A DNA stretch of 64,000 nt from Bacteroidetes bacterium HGW-Bacteroidetes-8 (GCA_002840895.1 PHCZ01000001.1:124001-188000), one strand, 5' to 3'. Positions 24,620-33,478 are shown, numbered from the stretch's first letter. Numbers and translations: made by a program. The notes: a model not told the origin generated them from the letters alone.

Positions 24620-24805
24620 TTATTCTAATGTTTTTCAATAGCTTATTTTACACATACATTACACCATTTGGTTGTCATAGACTTGCTTATACTCCAGCCA
24701 ACAACAAATCTTGTATGTATGTCTATTATGGCAAACAAGCAAATAAATCCCTTTTTCATAGGCACATAAGCGATATCTATGGCCCATCGTAAGACATTGA
24801 CAATT
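24620..24805 (-). pseudogene. Remnant of IS3-family transposase
   Basis: On the minus strand, bases 24805-24643 translate as a DDE integrase-core piece: RWAIDIAYVPMKKGFICLF followed by AIIDIHTRFVVGWSIS and KSMTTKWCNVCVK, then a stop. The same frame continues AIEKH, another expected IS3/IS150 block, before more stops. The first catalytic Asp (AID) is present, the rest of the DDE triad is lost, and no terminal repeats were recognised. This is a dead fragment and a sign of past insertion in the accessory stretch. The remainder of 24502-24837 shows nothing else. Confidence 0.75.
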
Positions 24806-24837
24806 AAAAATCAATTGAATAACTAAAAGAATTTATA

Positions 24838-25071
24838 ATGAAAAAACAGGACTTGGGAAATCTATTGGTGATTGCAATTACATTTACACTTTTTGCGGTA
24901 GCACTTTTTACTACTGGTTTTACAAAAGATCTATTACTTGAATCAGGAGTTTTATTGGTCTCAATTAAAATAATAATAATGAGCCGTTCCACTTCTAACT
25001 CAAATATGTTAATAATAAAGAAGTTGAATGAAATAAATGAAAAACTAAACGATGAAAAAGCTAAATCATAA
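24838..25071 (+). CDS. Small membrane protein of unknown function
   Basis: This is a 77-residue protein with one or two membrane segments (LLVIAITFTLFAVALFTTGF and VLLVSIKIIIM) and a charged Lys/Glu-rich tail (KKLNEINEKLNDEKAKS). It overlaps the start of the tspO gene by 20 bp, which suggests co-translation. I recognise no family. It could be an accessory protein to TspO or an unrelated small membrane protein. Confidence 0.5.
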   Translation: MKKQDLGNLLVIAITFTLFAVALFTTGFTKDLLLESGVLLVSIKIIIMSRSTSNSNMLIIKKLNEINEKLNDEKAKS

Positions 25072-25552
25072 AATGAGAGTATTGTTTTCAGCCAAATTCC
25101 TTATATCTATACTTTTGCCTATAGCTTTGGGAGCTATCGCCGGGATGTTTACTTCTCAATCTGTACCTGAGTGGTATGCAACTTTAAACAGGCCATCCTT
25201 CAATCCTCCAAACTGGATATTTGGGCCTGTTTGGACAACTTTGTACATAATTATGGGTATCTCTTTATTCCTGATTTGGAAACAGGATGTGAGCAAAAAA
25301 CGCAATTTTGCAATTCTAATCTTTATGATTCAACTGATCTTGAATTTTGGCTGGAGTTTTATCTTTTTCTATTTTAATATGATAGGTATTGCATTGCTTG
25401 AAATTGTTTTATTATGGTTTAGTATAATTACTATGCTGGTTTTGTTTTATAAAATCAAGCCAATTGCATCATATATCAATATACCTTATCTATTATGGGT
25501 GACTTTTGCAACTGTGCTGAATGCAAGCTATTATCTTCTCAACAAAAACTGA
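25052..25552 (+). CDS. tspO: TspO/MBR-family tryptophan-rich sensory protein
   Basis: This is a 166-residue five-helix membrane protein. The family signature is clear: PEWYATLNRPSFNPPNWIFG followed by PVWTTLYIIMGISLFLIW, then LNFGWSFIFFYFN, and the C-terminal helix ending ATVLNASYYLLN. TspO proteins bind porphyrins and modulate responses to oxygen or light; in anaerobes the role is unclear. An N-terminal extension of about 10 residues precedes the family core, so the start may be ATG 25073 (MRVLFSAKF) rather than 25052. Confidence 0.9.
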   Translation: MKKLNHKMRVLFSAKFLISILLPIALGAIAGMFTSQSVPEWYATLNRPSFNPPNWIFGPVWTTLYIIMGISLFLIWKQDVSKKRNFAILIFMIQLILNFGWSFIFFYFNMIGIALLEIVLLWFSIITMLVLFYKIKPIASYINIPYLLWVTFATVLNASYYLLNKN

Positions 25553-25867
25553 TTTTAACAAGAGTGTATTTAAATAGAACTGCTACATTTATTGATTGAA
25601 AATGAATGATATACAAACCTAATGTTCAACAAAGGATATCAGCAATAAGGGTTTCGGTAGTAACCCAAACTTGCTGACACGCTCAATCTTCGGTATATTT
25701 GCCAGGAAAGTAACCTGCAATTCCTTTCTGTTGAAACATTCAATCGTAATAATACAGGCAAATTCCAGATAGAAAATCTCTTCAAAAAATGCCGGACCCA
25801 ATCAGTACATTTTGTGTTAAACTTGAATCTGTCACTCTATTTAGATGATAAAAAACCGATTTTAAAT
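25553..25867. other. Non-coding gap, nothing recognised
   Basis: No ORF here has a recognisable product. A 60-codon minus-strand reading (25801-25619) lacks promoter or family features. I could not identify mobile-element remains. Confidence 0.4.
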
Positions 25868-26482
25868 ATGAATAAAAGCAACATAAAATATAGAGATATT
25901 GATGAGTATCACGCATCGCAACCTGAGGAATTTCGTGAAATGCTTGAACAAATAAGAGAAGCTATCAAGCAGACAGCGCCAATGGCAATAGAAACAATTA
26001 GTTACGGTATGCCTGCTTTTAGACTCAACAAAGTTTTGGTTTATTACGCCCTCAACAAAATGAATATCGGTTTTTATCCGACACCGAATCCAATTATTGC
26101 ATTCAAAAAAGAGTTAGAAAAATACAATACTTCAAAAGGAGCAATTCAGTTTCCAATTGACAAGCCACTGCCTTTGTCCCTGATAAAAGAGATTGTGAAG
26201 TTTCGGCTAGAGGAGGAAACCAGGAGTGTAAGTGACAAAATTGAATCCGGCATTGTACACGAAGTGCCGGACGATATACAAGAGGCATTGAAAAAAGATA
26301 GCTCTAACATTGAAATATGGAACTCACTAACACCAATTCAGCGCAACGAATGGATATGCTGGGTGACAATAGTCAAAAAATCGGAGACAAGAGTAGCCCA
26401 TATTCACCGCTTGATAGAAGAGTTGAAAGATGGGAAACGTCAACCTTGTTGCTGGCCGGGCTGCCCACACCGCAGAGTTTAA
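25868..26482 (+). CDS. DUF1801 plus YdeI/OmdA-type protein
   Basis: This is a 204-residue cytoplasmic protein with two parts. The N-terminal part is a DUF1801 fold (DEYHASQPEEFREMLEQI, then ETISYGMPAFRLN and GFYPTP). The C-terminal part resembles YdeI/OmpD-associated proteins (DDIQEALKKD, WNSLTPIQRNEWICWV, then RVAHIHRLIEELKDGKRQPC and a closing CCWPGCPH). Such two-domain proteins are common and usually uncharacterised; YdeI homologues have been linked to peptide tolerance. The start was taken at ATG 25868 where the DUF1801 fold begins. There is no evidence that it relates to the peptide exporter 16 kb away. Confidence 0.75.
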   Translation: MNKSNIKYRDIDEYHASQPEEFREMLEQIREAIKQTAPMAIETISYGMPAFRLNKVLVYYALNKMNIGFYPTPNPIIAFKKELEKYNTSKGAIQFPIDKPLPLSLIKEIVKFRLEEETRSVSDKIESGIVHEVPDDIQEALKKDSSNIEIWNSLTPIQRNEWICWVTIVKKSETRVAHIHRLIEELKDGKRQPCCWPGCPHRRV

Positions 26483-26507
26483 AACCCAATTATTTAATTG
26501 ACATAAA

Positions 26508-27401
26508 ATGAATAGAATGAGAAAACAAATTACTTTTATTGCTACTGGCATATTGCTGCTTGTGAATAGTTGCACACCTTTTTATCAGTTAATTAATATC
26601 TCTCCCTCGACCAAACTGAAAGAGATAAATTTTTCTACCACTGAGGCAGATCCAACTTATCACTTTTACTATTCAGACACACTAAATAATACCTATCTAC
26701 GCGAACTTCGTCAAACGTATAACCTAGACATTATGACAGATAGCCTTGATAATGAGTTTGATAAAATAAAAATAATTCTTGATTGGACACATCTTCAATG
26801 GGAGCATAATGGAAGTAATAACCCTTCAAAACCAGATGCTTTGACAATTCTAAAAGAAGCAAAAAGCGGTAAAATGTTTAGATGTGTTGAGTATGGAATT
26901 GTAGCATCCTCGGCATTAAATAGTATTGGTATAACAGCACGAGTTCTTGGAATCAAAACCAGGGATGTAGAGAGAGTTAAGATCGGAGCGGGGCACGTTG
27001 CTTCTGAAGTCTATTCAACAAGTTTGAACAAATGGATTTTTATGGACCCACAATATAATGTGATACCGGTTTTAAATGGAGTGCCTTTGAATGCAGTTGA
27101 GTTTCAGAACGCCATAGTAAATGACCTGGGTAATTTAATGCTGGTAAACCGGAATGGAGAGGTAACTCCGGAAAATTTTAATAATTACATAAATTGGATC
27201 ACTAAATATCTATTTTACTTTGATGTTTTATTTGATCAGAGATTAGGAGATGAGCCTAATTATAAAAGAGTCAATGGAATGACTAAAATAACTCTTGTTC
27301 CTATTGGAGAAAAGGAGCCAAAAATTTTTCAGCGACGTTACAAGATTGATTATTCATTCTATACAAACTCCCTCAATGATTTTTATAGAACTCCAAAATA
27401 A
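26508..27401 (+). CDS. Transglutaminase-like lipoprotein
   Basis: This is a 297-residue lipoprotein with a lipobox LLLVNSC at residues 17-23 and a transglutaminase-like cysteine-peptidase fold. The triad is visible as Cys in KMFRCVEYG, His in GAGHVASEVY and Asp in WIFMDPQYN. It is probably anchored in the outer or inner membrane facing the periplasm. The substrate is unknown; such folds act as peptidases, peptide N-glycanases or cell-wall enzymes. It lies in the accessory stretch with no clear partner. Confidence 0.8.
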   Translation: MNRMRKQITFIATGILLLVNSCTPFYQLINISPSTKLKEINFSTTEADPTYHFYYSDTLNNTYLRELRQTYNLDIMTDSLDNEFDKIKIILDWTHLQWEHNGSNNPSKPDALTILKEAKSGKMFRCVEYGIVASSALNSIGITARVLGIKTRDVERVKIGAGHVASEVYSTSLNKWIFMDPQYNVIPVLNGVPLNAVEFQNAIVNDLGNLMLVNRNGEVTPENFNNYINWITKYLFYFDVLFDQRLGDEPNYKRVNGMTKITLVPIGEKEPKIFQRRYKIDYSFYTNSLNDFYRTPK

Positions 27402-27565
27402 CTATGCCACAACCCTCATTTATGAAACCAAAAATTGAAAAAAAGCCTTAATAAAAATTATTGAAACCAAGAGTATAAACGGATGAGAGGAACCTTAAGA
27501 ACATTATTTTTCTCATTAATTGAGCATTACACTTTACAATTCCAATAGCAAGAGATAAATATACA

Positions 27566-28891
27566 ATGAAAATTATTCTGAAAATATTAAGCGCATTTTT
27601 TGTGATTCTACTCTTAACTCTATTTACATCTTGCGAAAAGTCAGTTCCTGATGAAATTGGAATAAACCCATTTAGCAACGGCGGTAAAGAGAGGAATATG
27701 ATTGTAGTTTTAAGCGATTTACATCTCGGTTCAGACCTTGATTATGCCGAAACCCGGCAAAACCTTCCATCTCTTGAAAAATTCCTTAAACTGTTAAAAG
27801 CATCTGCAAATGTGAAAGAGCTTGTTATCGCCGGAGATATGCTTGATGAGTGGTATGTGCCGGCTACAATAGATACTTATTTGGGAAAGGATCAGGCAGA
27901 TTTTGTTAAACGGATCGCTGCTGCAAACAAAGATGTGTTTGATGTTTTAAATAGTATAATTCAGGAAAAGAGAATCTTGGTAACATATGTGCCCGGAAAC
28001 CACGATTTAACTATAACTGAAGCAAATGTTAACCTAATCTTGCCCGGAATAAACCAGGCACGTGACCCCGAACTTGGATTAGGCACCTACTCTCCGGTAG
28101 GCAATCCTAAGATAGCGATTGAGCACGGTCACAGATACAACTTCTTTTGTGCGCCTGATCCGTTTTCAAATCAGGATATTGCCCCGGGAACAATTACCCC
28201 TCCCGGGTACTTTTTTTCAAGAATAGGTGTGCTTCATTTGTGGCAAGGCAAACCTGTGGCAGGAGATATTATCCCTGCAGTTACACAAAATAGTTCGTGT
28301 ATTGTAAGTCAGGATTTATTATATAAATATTGGCAAGTATGGAATTGGGCATTAAATTACCTTCCTATACTAAATAAGTTTAACGAGAAAATAATAGTGA
28401 CAAATATTGATGGATTCACCGGAAAATACTCTGTGAATGATATACTGCCTTTTCAGAAAACTGCAGGCGGGTTAATTGATGTATTTCTATATAAGGATAT
28501 TCAAGACACTTGGGATCAAAGACAATCACACAATCGGGTGGCTGTAAACATTCCTGCAGCTCGTGCAATTGTCAGTTCTACTTTGGAAAGTGAATCGAGT
28601 GAGCAGGCAAAAATTCAATATTTTTTAAATCCCACTTCAGATGTGAGAGTTGTCGTATTTGGTCACACCCACGTTCCAAAGATCGAAACCTCATTAAACC
28701 ATCTGGGACAAAAATCAATTTATGCAAATTCCGGGACCTGGATAGATCATAATAGATTAGCTACAACAAAAATGAATTTTGTTGTTATAACACCTCAAAA
28801 TGGTGATCTCTCCTCTCAAACCTTTGTAAAACTTTATAACTACGACAATGATATTGTAACTTTAATGACCGAAGAGACAATTCGCTTTTAA
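27566..28891 (+). CDS. Calcineurin-like metallophosphoesterase lipoprotein
   Basis: This is a 441-residue protein with a lipobox (LLTLFTSC) and the metallophosphoesterase motifs in order: VLSDLHLGSD, VIAGDMLDEW, YVPGNHDLT, IEHGHRYN and VFGHTHVPKI. All the metal-binding Asp, Asn and His positions are present. It is likely a membrane-anchored phosphodiesterase or phosphatase in the periplasm. The C-terminal SIYANSGTWIDH is typical of UDP-diacylglucosamine-hydrolase-like and related enzymes, but the substrate cannot be assigned. The 164-base gap before it shows nothing. Confidence 0.87.
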   Translation: MKIILKILSAFFVILLLTLFTSCEKSVPDEIGINPFSNGGKERNMIVVLSDLHLGSDLDYAETRQNLPSLEKFLKLLKASANVKELVIAGDMLDEWYVPATIDTYLGKDQADFVKRIAAANKDVFDVLNSIIQEKRILVTYVPGNHDLTITEANVNLILPGINQARDPELGLGTYSPVGNPKIAIEHGHRYNFFCAPDPFSNQDIAPGTITPPGYFFSRIGVLHLWQGKPVAGDIIPAVTQNSSCIVSQDLLYKYWQVWNWALNYLPILNKFNEKIIVTNIDGFTGKYSVNDILPFQKTAGGLIDVFLYKDIQDTWDQRQSHNRVAVNIPAARAIVSSTLESESSEQAKIQYFLNPTSDVRVVVFGHTHVPKIETSLNHLGQKSIYANSGTWIDHNRLATTKMNFVVITPQNGDLSSQTFVKLYNYDNDIVTLMTEETIRF

Positions 28892-28902
28892 AGCACTTGT
28901 TG

Positions 28903-28910
28903 TATATTTG
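28903..28910 (+). promoter_or_regulatory. -7 promoter element, very short leader
   Basis: TATATTTG matches TAnnTTTG and ends ten bases before ATG 28921, so the leader would be only a few bases. Confidence 0.5.
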
Positions 28911-28920
28911 TAAAAAAACT

Positions 28921-29439
28921 ATGAACTTTAGAATAAGAGAGGCCAAGCCGCAAGATATAGAATTGATCTTCAATTTTATCTGTGAACTTGCAATTTATGA
29001 GAAGCTTAGAGACGATGTTACGGCAACTGTGGAGCTGCTATATGAATCTCTTTTTGTAAAAAAGCAGGCAGAGGTATTAATCGCCGAACTTGCAGATGAG
29101 CCAGCCATCATCGTGGACTCTTCCACTACCTCCTGTTCCTTTACCGCAATAGGATTCGCTCTCTTTTTTCACAACTTCTCAACCTTTAAAGGCAGAGCGT
29201 GTCTCTACCTCGAGGATATCTTTATTAAGTCCGAATTTCGTGGCAAGGGTTATGGAAAGCAGATGTTAAAGGAGTTGGCAAAAATTGCCGTAAAAAGAGA
29301 TTGTGACAGATTTGAGTGGAGCGTACTCGACTGGAACGAACCCTCAATAAAGTTTTACAAATCACTGGGTGCTATACCAATGGATCAATGGACGGTTTAC
29401 AGGCTTGCCGGAGAGCCACTTAAAAAAATGGCTGAATAG
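28921..29439 (+). CDS. GNAT acetyltransferase, diamine-acetyltransferase-like
   Basis: This is a 172-residue GNAT protein resembling spermidine/diamine N-acetyltransferases: N-terminal FRIREAKPQDIELIFNFICELAIYEK, the acetyl-CoA motif YLEDIFIKSEFRGKGYGKQM (a LEDLYV-type strand), and WSVLDWNEPSIKFYKSLGA. A Ser/Thr-rich stretch (IIVDSSTTSCSFTA) near residue 65 lies where the family has a short loop. The start was taken at ATG 28921, after the -7 element; the longer reading would cross it. The substrate is inferred only from resemblance. Confidence 0.83.
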   Translation: MNFRIREAKPQDIELIFNFICELAIYEKLRDDVTATVELLYESLFVKKQAEVLIAELADEPAIIVDSSTTSCSFTAIGFALFFHNFSTFKGRACLYLEDIFIKSEFRGKGYGKQMLKELAKIAVKRDCDRFEWSVLDWNEPSIKFYKSLGAIPMDQWTVYRLAGEPLKKMAE

Positions 29440-29483
29440 TGAAGATCCGCAAAAAATATAAGTAAGTCGAAGTCAGGCAAAAG

Positions 29484-30206
29484 TCAGGAGTTCACAATCT
29501 TCAGCTGGAAAATTGAGGTATCACCTCTTTTACCCTCAACAAACAGATCCGGGTAATAAGATGTGTACAGGTCAATAATATCCCCCGGAAGCGACTCATT
29601 GTTAAAATTAATCCACATCTCCTTTACCACCATATTGTAACCAATTTCCGGTGAGATTACATCCATTGCCCACTCTACGTAGCGTGCATTATTGGTGTGC
29701 ATATTGATGTCAATATCAGATAACGAGACAACCCTTTTTCCACCCGGAAGAGCGTTTGGCGGAGTTGTTAACCTTTGTGCAGGCTCTTCAATTGCATTTT
29801 CACAGAGGGCACCGTTCATACTACTGCCCAAAACAGTCTCAATTCTCTGAACCCGTCTGCTGATATGGTTAATTACAAGCCACGAAGAGGTTGCTACTAT
29901 AATTTCTTCACCCATCTTGTCAGTAACCCTAAAGTCTCTGAATCCGAAGAGTCTATCTGCCCCTTTATGCCAGGTGGTCATAGAGAGTTCATCTCTCCAA
30001 ACCGGCATTTTCAGAAACTTAACGTGCACTCTGGATAAAACCCAAACATTTCCGGACTCAATAAGCTGATCATATCCAAAACCCAGTGACAGAGCGTGAG
30101 TGCCTGCCATCTCCTGGGCGTGATTCATAAATGCGAAGGGCTTAAAATTACCCTTATGGTCGGTCTCATAACTTTTAACCGAAAACTCCTCTGTATAGCT
30201 CATCAT
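29484..30206 (-). CDS. Acyl-ACP thioesterase
   Basis: This is a 240-residue double-hotdog thioesterase that releases fatty acids from acyl carrier protein. The N-terminal hotdog is visible (EFSVKSYETDHKGNFKPFAFMNHAQEMAGTHA region, then WVLSRVHVKFLKMP and TTWHKGADRLFGFRDF). The second hotdog starts near LSDIDINMHTNNARYVEWAMD, whose Asn-x-His arrangement is the usual active-site region. It diverges from pyrG with only 69 bases between starts. Its own TAACTTTG element ends seven bases before the ATG, so the message may be leaderless. Confidence 0.88.
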   Translation of the reverse strand: MMSYTEEFSVKSYETDHKGNFKPFAFMNHAQEMAGTHALSLGFGYDQLIESGNVWVLSRVHVKFLKMPVWRDELSMTTWHKGADRLFGFRDFRVTDKMGEEIIVATSSWLVINHISRRVQRIETVLGSSMNGALCENAIEEPAQRLTTPPNALPGGKRVVSLSDIDINMHTNNARYVEWAMDVISPEIGYNMVVKEMWINFNNESLPGDIIDLYTSYYPDLFVEGKRGDTSIFQLKIVNS

Positions 30207-30213
30207 AATTGTG

Positions 30214-30241
30214 CAAAGTTAAGATTTATGTACTACCTTTG
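30214..30241. promoter_or_regulatory. Back-to-back promoters of thioesterase and pyrG
   Basis: The minus strand carries TAACTTTG (30221-30214) for the thioesterase. The plus strand carries TACCTTTG (30234-30241) for pyrG, with TTG at 30209-30211 as a possible -33. The elements are 12 bp apart, so polymerase binding at one should hinder the other. Confidence 0.5.
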
Positions 30242-30275
30242 TATCCCTGTATAACAATCCATATTATTTTTTTTT

Positions 30276-31895
30276 ATGAGCACCAAGTATGTATTTGTTT
30301 TGGGAGGGGTTACCTCTTCCCTTGGAAAAGGTATTATTTCGGCATCGTTGGCAAAACTTCTTCAGGCCAGGGGTTTGTCGGTAACAATTCAGAAATTTGA
30401 CCCCTATATAAATGTCGACCCCGGAACACTTAACCCCTATGAACACGGCGAATGCTATGTTACCGAGGATGGTGCCGAGACAGATCTGGATCTTGGACAT
30501 TATGAGAGATTCCTGAATGTCCATACCAGCAAGGCTAATAATGTGACTACCGGCAGAATCTACAGAACGGTTATTGACAAAGAGAGAGAGGGTGCATATT
30601 TGGGTAAAACCGTACAGGTTGTACCCCATATTACCGATGAGATAAAGAGAAGAATGCTCCATCTGGGAAAAAGTGGAAAGTATGATGTTATCATAACAGA
30701 GCTGGGAGGAACAGTCGGCGATATAGAGTCACTACCGTTTGTAGAGGCTGTACGTCAGCTGCAGTGGGAGCTACCCGACGAAGATTGTCTTGTAATTCAC
30801 CTCACTCTGGTTCCATACCTGAGTGCTGCAAAGGAGCTTAAAACTAAACCAACTCAACACTCAGTCAGAATGCTCCAGCAGAATGGAGTGCACGCAGATG
30901 TTCTTGTCTGTAGAACAGAGCACCCATTATCTGCAGAGATAAGGAGAAAGGTGGCACTCTTTTGTAACGTAAGGCCTAATGCAGTTATTGAGTCAATAGA
31001 TGCAAAGAGCATTTACGAAGTACCGCTGCTAATGGTAAAGGAGAAACTGGATGAGCTTGTTTTAACTAAGTTCCGCCTTCCAGCAATAAACAACACTCCG
31101 GATCTTGCCCGCTGGAGATCTTTCCTGGAGAGGTTGTTTAACCCGAAAGAGGAGGTTCATATTGCTCTTGTTGGAAAATATGTTGAATTGCAGGATGCAT
31201 ATAAATCTATTCTGGAGTCATTTATTCACGCAGGGGCAGAGAATGAGTGCAAGGTTAATGTGCATACAATTCATAGTGAGCATATTACTGAGGTAAATGC
31301 ATCTGAACTCTTAAAAGATATGCACGGAATACTGGTTGCTCCGGGGTTTGGAGAGAGAGGTATAGAGGGAAAGATTAACGCAGTTAAGTTTGCAAGAGAG
31401 AGCAATATTCCGTTTCTGGGAATTTGCTTAGGTATGCAGATGGCTGTAATTGAGTTTGCAAGAAATGTACTCGGGCTGGAAGATGCAATGACAACAGAGA
31501 TAAAGTCAAATGCAAAGAATCCTGTTATAGATCTTATGGAAGATCAGAAATCCCTCACAACCAAGGGAGGGACAATGAGGCTTGGTGCGTATAGCTGCAA
31601 AATTGAGAAAGACTCTCTCGCAAATAAGATTTACGGCACCCTTGATATATCTGAGAGACACAGACATCGATACGAGGTGAATAATATCTATGTAGATATG
31701 CTTGCTCAAAAAGGACTTGTACCAAGCGGTAAAAACCTTGAGACAGGGTTAGTAGAGATTGTTGAGATACCTTCACACCCATTTTTCATAGGAGTCCAAT
31801 TTCATCCGGAACTTAAAAGTACACCCGAAAACCCTCATCCCCTTTTCGTAGCCCTTGTTAAGGCAGCAATGAAAAGGAAAAGAGGCGAGCAATAA
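30276..31895 (+). CDS. pyrG: CTP synthase
   Basis: This enzyme makes CTP from UTP, ATP and glutamine. The N-terminal synthetase domain (1-270) begins KYVFVLGGVTSSLGKGIISA with its P-loop, followed by KFDPYINVDPGTLNPYEHGE and ITELGGTVGDIESLPF. The C-terminal class I glutamine amidotransferase domain (about 290-535) has the nucleophile Cys in FLGICLGMQMAV and His/Glu in GVQFHPELKS. The length of 539 aa is normal. Confidence 0.98.
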   Translation: MSTKYVFVLGGVTSSLGKGIISASLAKLLQARGLSVTIQKFDPYINVDPGTLNPYEHGECYVTEDGAETDLDLGHYERFLNVHTSKANNVTTGRIYRTVIDKEREGAYLGKTVQVVPHITDEIKRRMLHLGKSGKYDVIITELGGTVGDIESLPFVEAVRQLQWELPDEDCLVIHLTLVPYLSAAKELKTKPTQHSVRMLQQNGVHADVLVCRTEHPLSAEIRRKVALFCNVRPNAVIESIDAKSIYEVPLLMVKEKLDELVLTKFRLPAINNTPDLARWRSFLERLFNPKEEVHIALVGKYVELQDAYKSILESFIHAGAENECKVNVHTIHSEHITEVNASELLKDMHGILVAPGFGERGIEGKINAVKFARESNIPFLGICLGMQMAVIEFARNVLGLEDAMTTEIKSNAKNPVIDLMEDQKSLTTKGGTMRLGAYSCKIEKDSLANKIYGTLDISERHRHRYEVNNIYVDMLAQKGLVPSGKNLETGLVEIVEIPSHPFFIGVQFHPELKSTPENPHPLFVALVKAAMKRKRGEQ

Positions 31896-31951
31896 ATTTA
31901 TCCTGGCCGGTTACTATGAATTGGTCTGATTATTGATATAGAGGTTGTATT

Positions 31952-32728
31952 ATGATACAATTACGAACCATCATAACGATAGCATCACTAATAATGTTCT
32001 CATCAATTGTAACATCAGATGCTCAGGCGCCTAAGGTAAAGCGTTACACCGTTAAAGTGCTGGAGACACTGCCTCACAGCGTTAACTCATATACACAGGG
32101 GCTCTTTTTCTATAAAGGGAGGCTATTCGAAAGTTCCGGCCAGTACGGACAATCATTCTTCCACGAAGTAGATATAAAAAAGGGAACTTCACTGAGAAGT
32201 TTCAAACTACCTACAAAATACTTTGCAGAGGGGGCCGTTGCATTTAAAGATAGGCTCTACCTGCTTACCTGGCAGGAGAAGGAGGTTTTGGTTTATGATA
32301 TAAATACCTTCAAGCATCTGGGAACCCTCTATAATCCAAGAGACGGGTGGGGTCTCACAACAGATGGTACAAACCTCATCACTACAGACGGCTCCTCATT
32401 TATCTACTTTCACGATCCCGAAACCTTTCGTCAACTCTCAAAAATAGAGGTGACCCTTAGCGGTGAGAGGGTAGAGTATCTAAACGAACTGGAATTCATA
32501 AATGGCGAAATTTGGGCAAATATCTACGAAGAGGATGTAATTATAATAATAAATCCAAAAAGCGGAGTTGTCCGTGCCACTCTGGACTGCAGGAGGCTTC
32601 TCCCACAGGCTTTGAAAACAACCTCCACAGATGTGCTTAACGGAATAGCCTTTAACCCGGCAGACGGTTCGCTATATCTTACAGGCAAAAACTGGCCAAA
32701 AATGTATCGGGTCGAGTTGCCAAAGTGA
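31952..32728 (+). CDS. Secreted glutaminyl-peptide cyclotransferase (bacterial beta-propeller type)
   Basis: This is a 258-residue exported enzyme that converts N-terminal glutamine of peptides to pyroglutamate. A signal peptide (residues 1-24) precedes the five-bladed propeller typical of plant and bacterial glutaminyl cyclases: PHSVNSYTQGLFF, LFESSGQYGQS, WQEKEVLVYD, DGWGLTTDG, LNELEFINGEIWANIYEED and LNGIAFNP. The Glu in TQGL/ELEF blades and Trp in WGL are typical of the family. The last 50 bases overlap the 3' end of the convergent mnmD gene. Confidence 0.9.
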   Translation: MIQLRTIITIASLIMFSSIVTSDAQAPKVKRYTVKVLETLPHSVNSYTQGLFFYKGRLFESSGQYGQSFFHEVDIKKGTSLRSFKLPTKYFAEGAVAFKDRLYLLTWQEKEVLVYDINTFKHLGTLYNPRDGWGLTTDGTNLITTDGSSFIYFHDPETFRQLSKIEVTLSGERVEYLNELEFINGEIWANIYEEDVIIIINPKSGVVRATLDCRRLLPQALKTTSTDVLNGIAFNPADGSLYLTGKNWPKMYRVELPK

Positions 32729-33428
32729 TGTGTCTTTTCCCCAAGGGCCCCTTTAATCTTTTTACGGTAAAACCTGCTTCTCTTAAGGCGCTCTTAACAG
32801 AGCCCCTACAAGAGTAAGTGATTAGGATTGCCCTGCGCGACATAATTGAGAAAATCCCTTCAAAAATCTCTCTGCTCCAGAGTTCAGGCTGAATATTCGG
32901 TGAAAATGCGTCAAAATAGACCACATCTATATCCGGGATAATCTTTTTTAAGGCAACCCCCTCCAGATCTTTAATATCACACTCAATTTTTGTAAGGGTG
33001 AAATTGGGTAAAATACTCTCTTTTACTCCCCAGGTGGTAGAGTGAATCTTCTTAAGAGCTGAGTTATAATCACTCCCCAAAAAGTTTTCGTAATTTAAAC
33101 TCTTTAATTCATCTGCAGTTACAGGGTATTTCTCAAGAGCTATATAATTGAAATGTAATTTATTATATTTTGATGATTCAATTGCAGAGAGTACGCAGTT
33201 TAAACCTGTACCAAGGCCTACCTCCAAAATGTTTATGTACTCCGGCATAGGAATTCCGAAAGACTCCCTCTCTGCCAAAAACCTTTTTAACCCGTTATAG
33301 ATAAAGATGTGTAGGCTCTCTGCCAGGGCTCCGTTTACAGAGTGGTAGCACTCATCCTCTTCGCACAACCTAATGGTAGAAGAGCCATCTGCAGTTATCA
33401 CTATCTCTCTTTTCAAAATATTAACCAA
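32679..33428 (-). CDS. mnmD: MnmD: tRNA 5-methylaminomethyl-2-thiouridine methyltransferase
   Basis: This 249-residue SAM-dependent methyltransferase completes the wobble-uridine modification of tRNA, as the stand-alone form of the MnmC methyltransferase domain. Motifs are ECYHSVNGALAESLHIFIYNG, the SAM-binding loop ILEVGLGTGLNCVL, VVYFDAFSPNIQPELWSREIF and GPLGKRHIT near the C-terminus. A minus-strand TACATTTG element at 33458-33451 serves as promoter. It overlaps the glutaminyl cyclotransferase tail to tail by 50 bp. Confidence 0.9.
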   Translation of the reverse strand: MVNILKREIVITADGSSTIRLCEEDECYHSVNGALAESLHIFIYNGLKRFLAERESFGIPMPEYINILEVGLGTGLNCVLSAIESSKYNKLHFNYIALEKYPVTADELKSLNYENFLGSDYNSALKKIHSTTWGVKESILPNFTLTKIECDIKDLEGVALKKIIPDIDVVYFDAFSPNIQPELWSREIFEGIFSIMSRRAILITYSCRGSVKSALREAGFTVKRLKGPLGKRHITLATRPDTFLASFCL

Positions 33429-33478
33429 TTCTTAGCCATTGTTCCTGTTGCAAATGTAAATCTTTCTTCCAATTTTTT

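Noticed and set aside
25619-25801. Small minus-strand ORF between tspO and the DUF1801 gene
   Set aside because: No promoter motif, no family resemblance and a composition like random AT-rich sequence.
25868-26482. YdeI-type 'bacteriocin-protection' protein as immunity factor for the exported peptide
   Set aside because: It lies 16 kb away among unrelated accessory genes, and the family is widespread without peptide loci.
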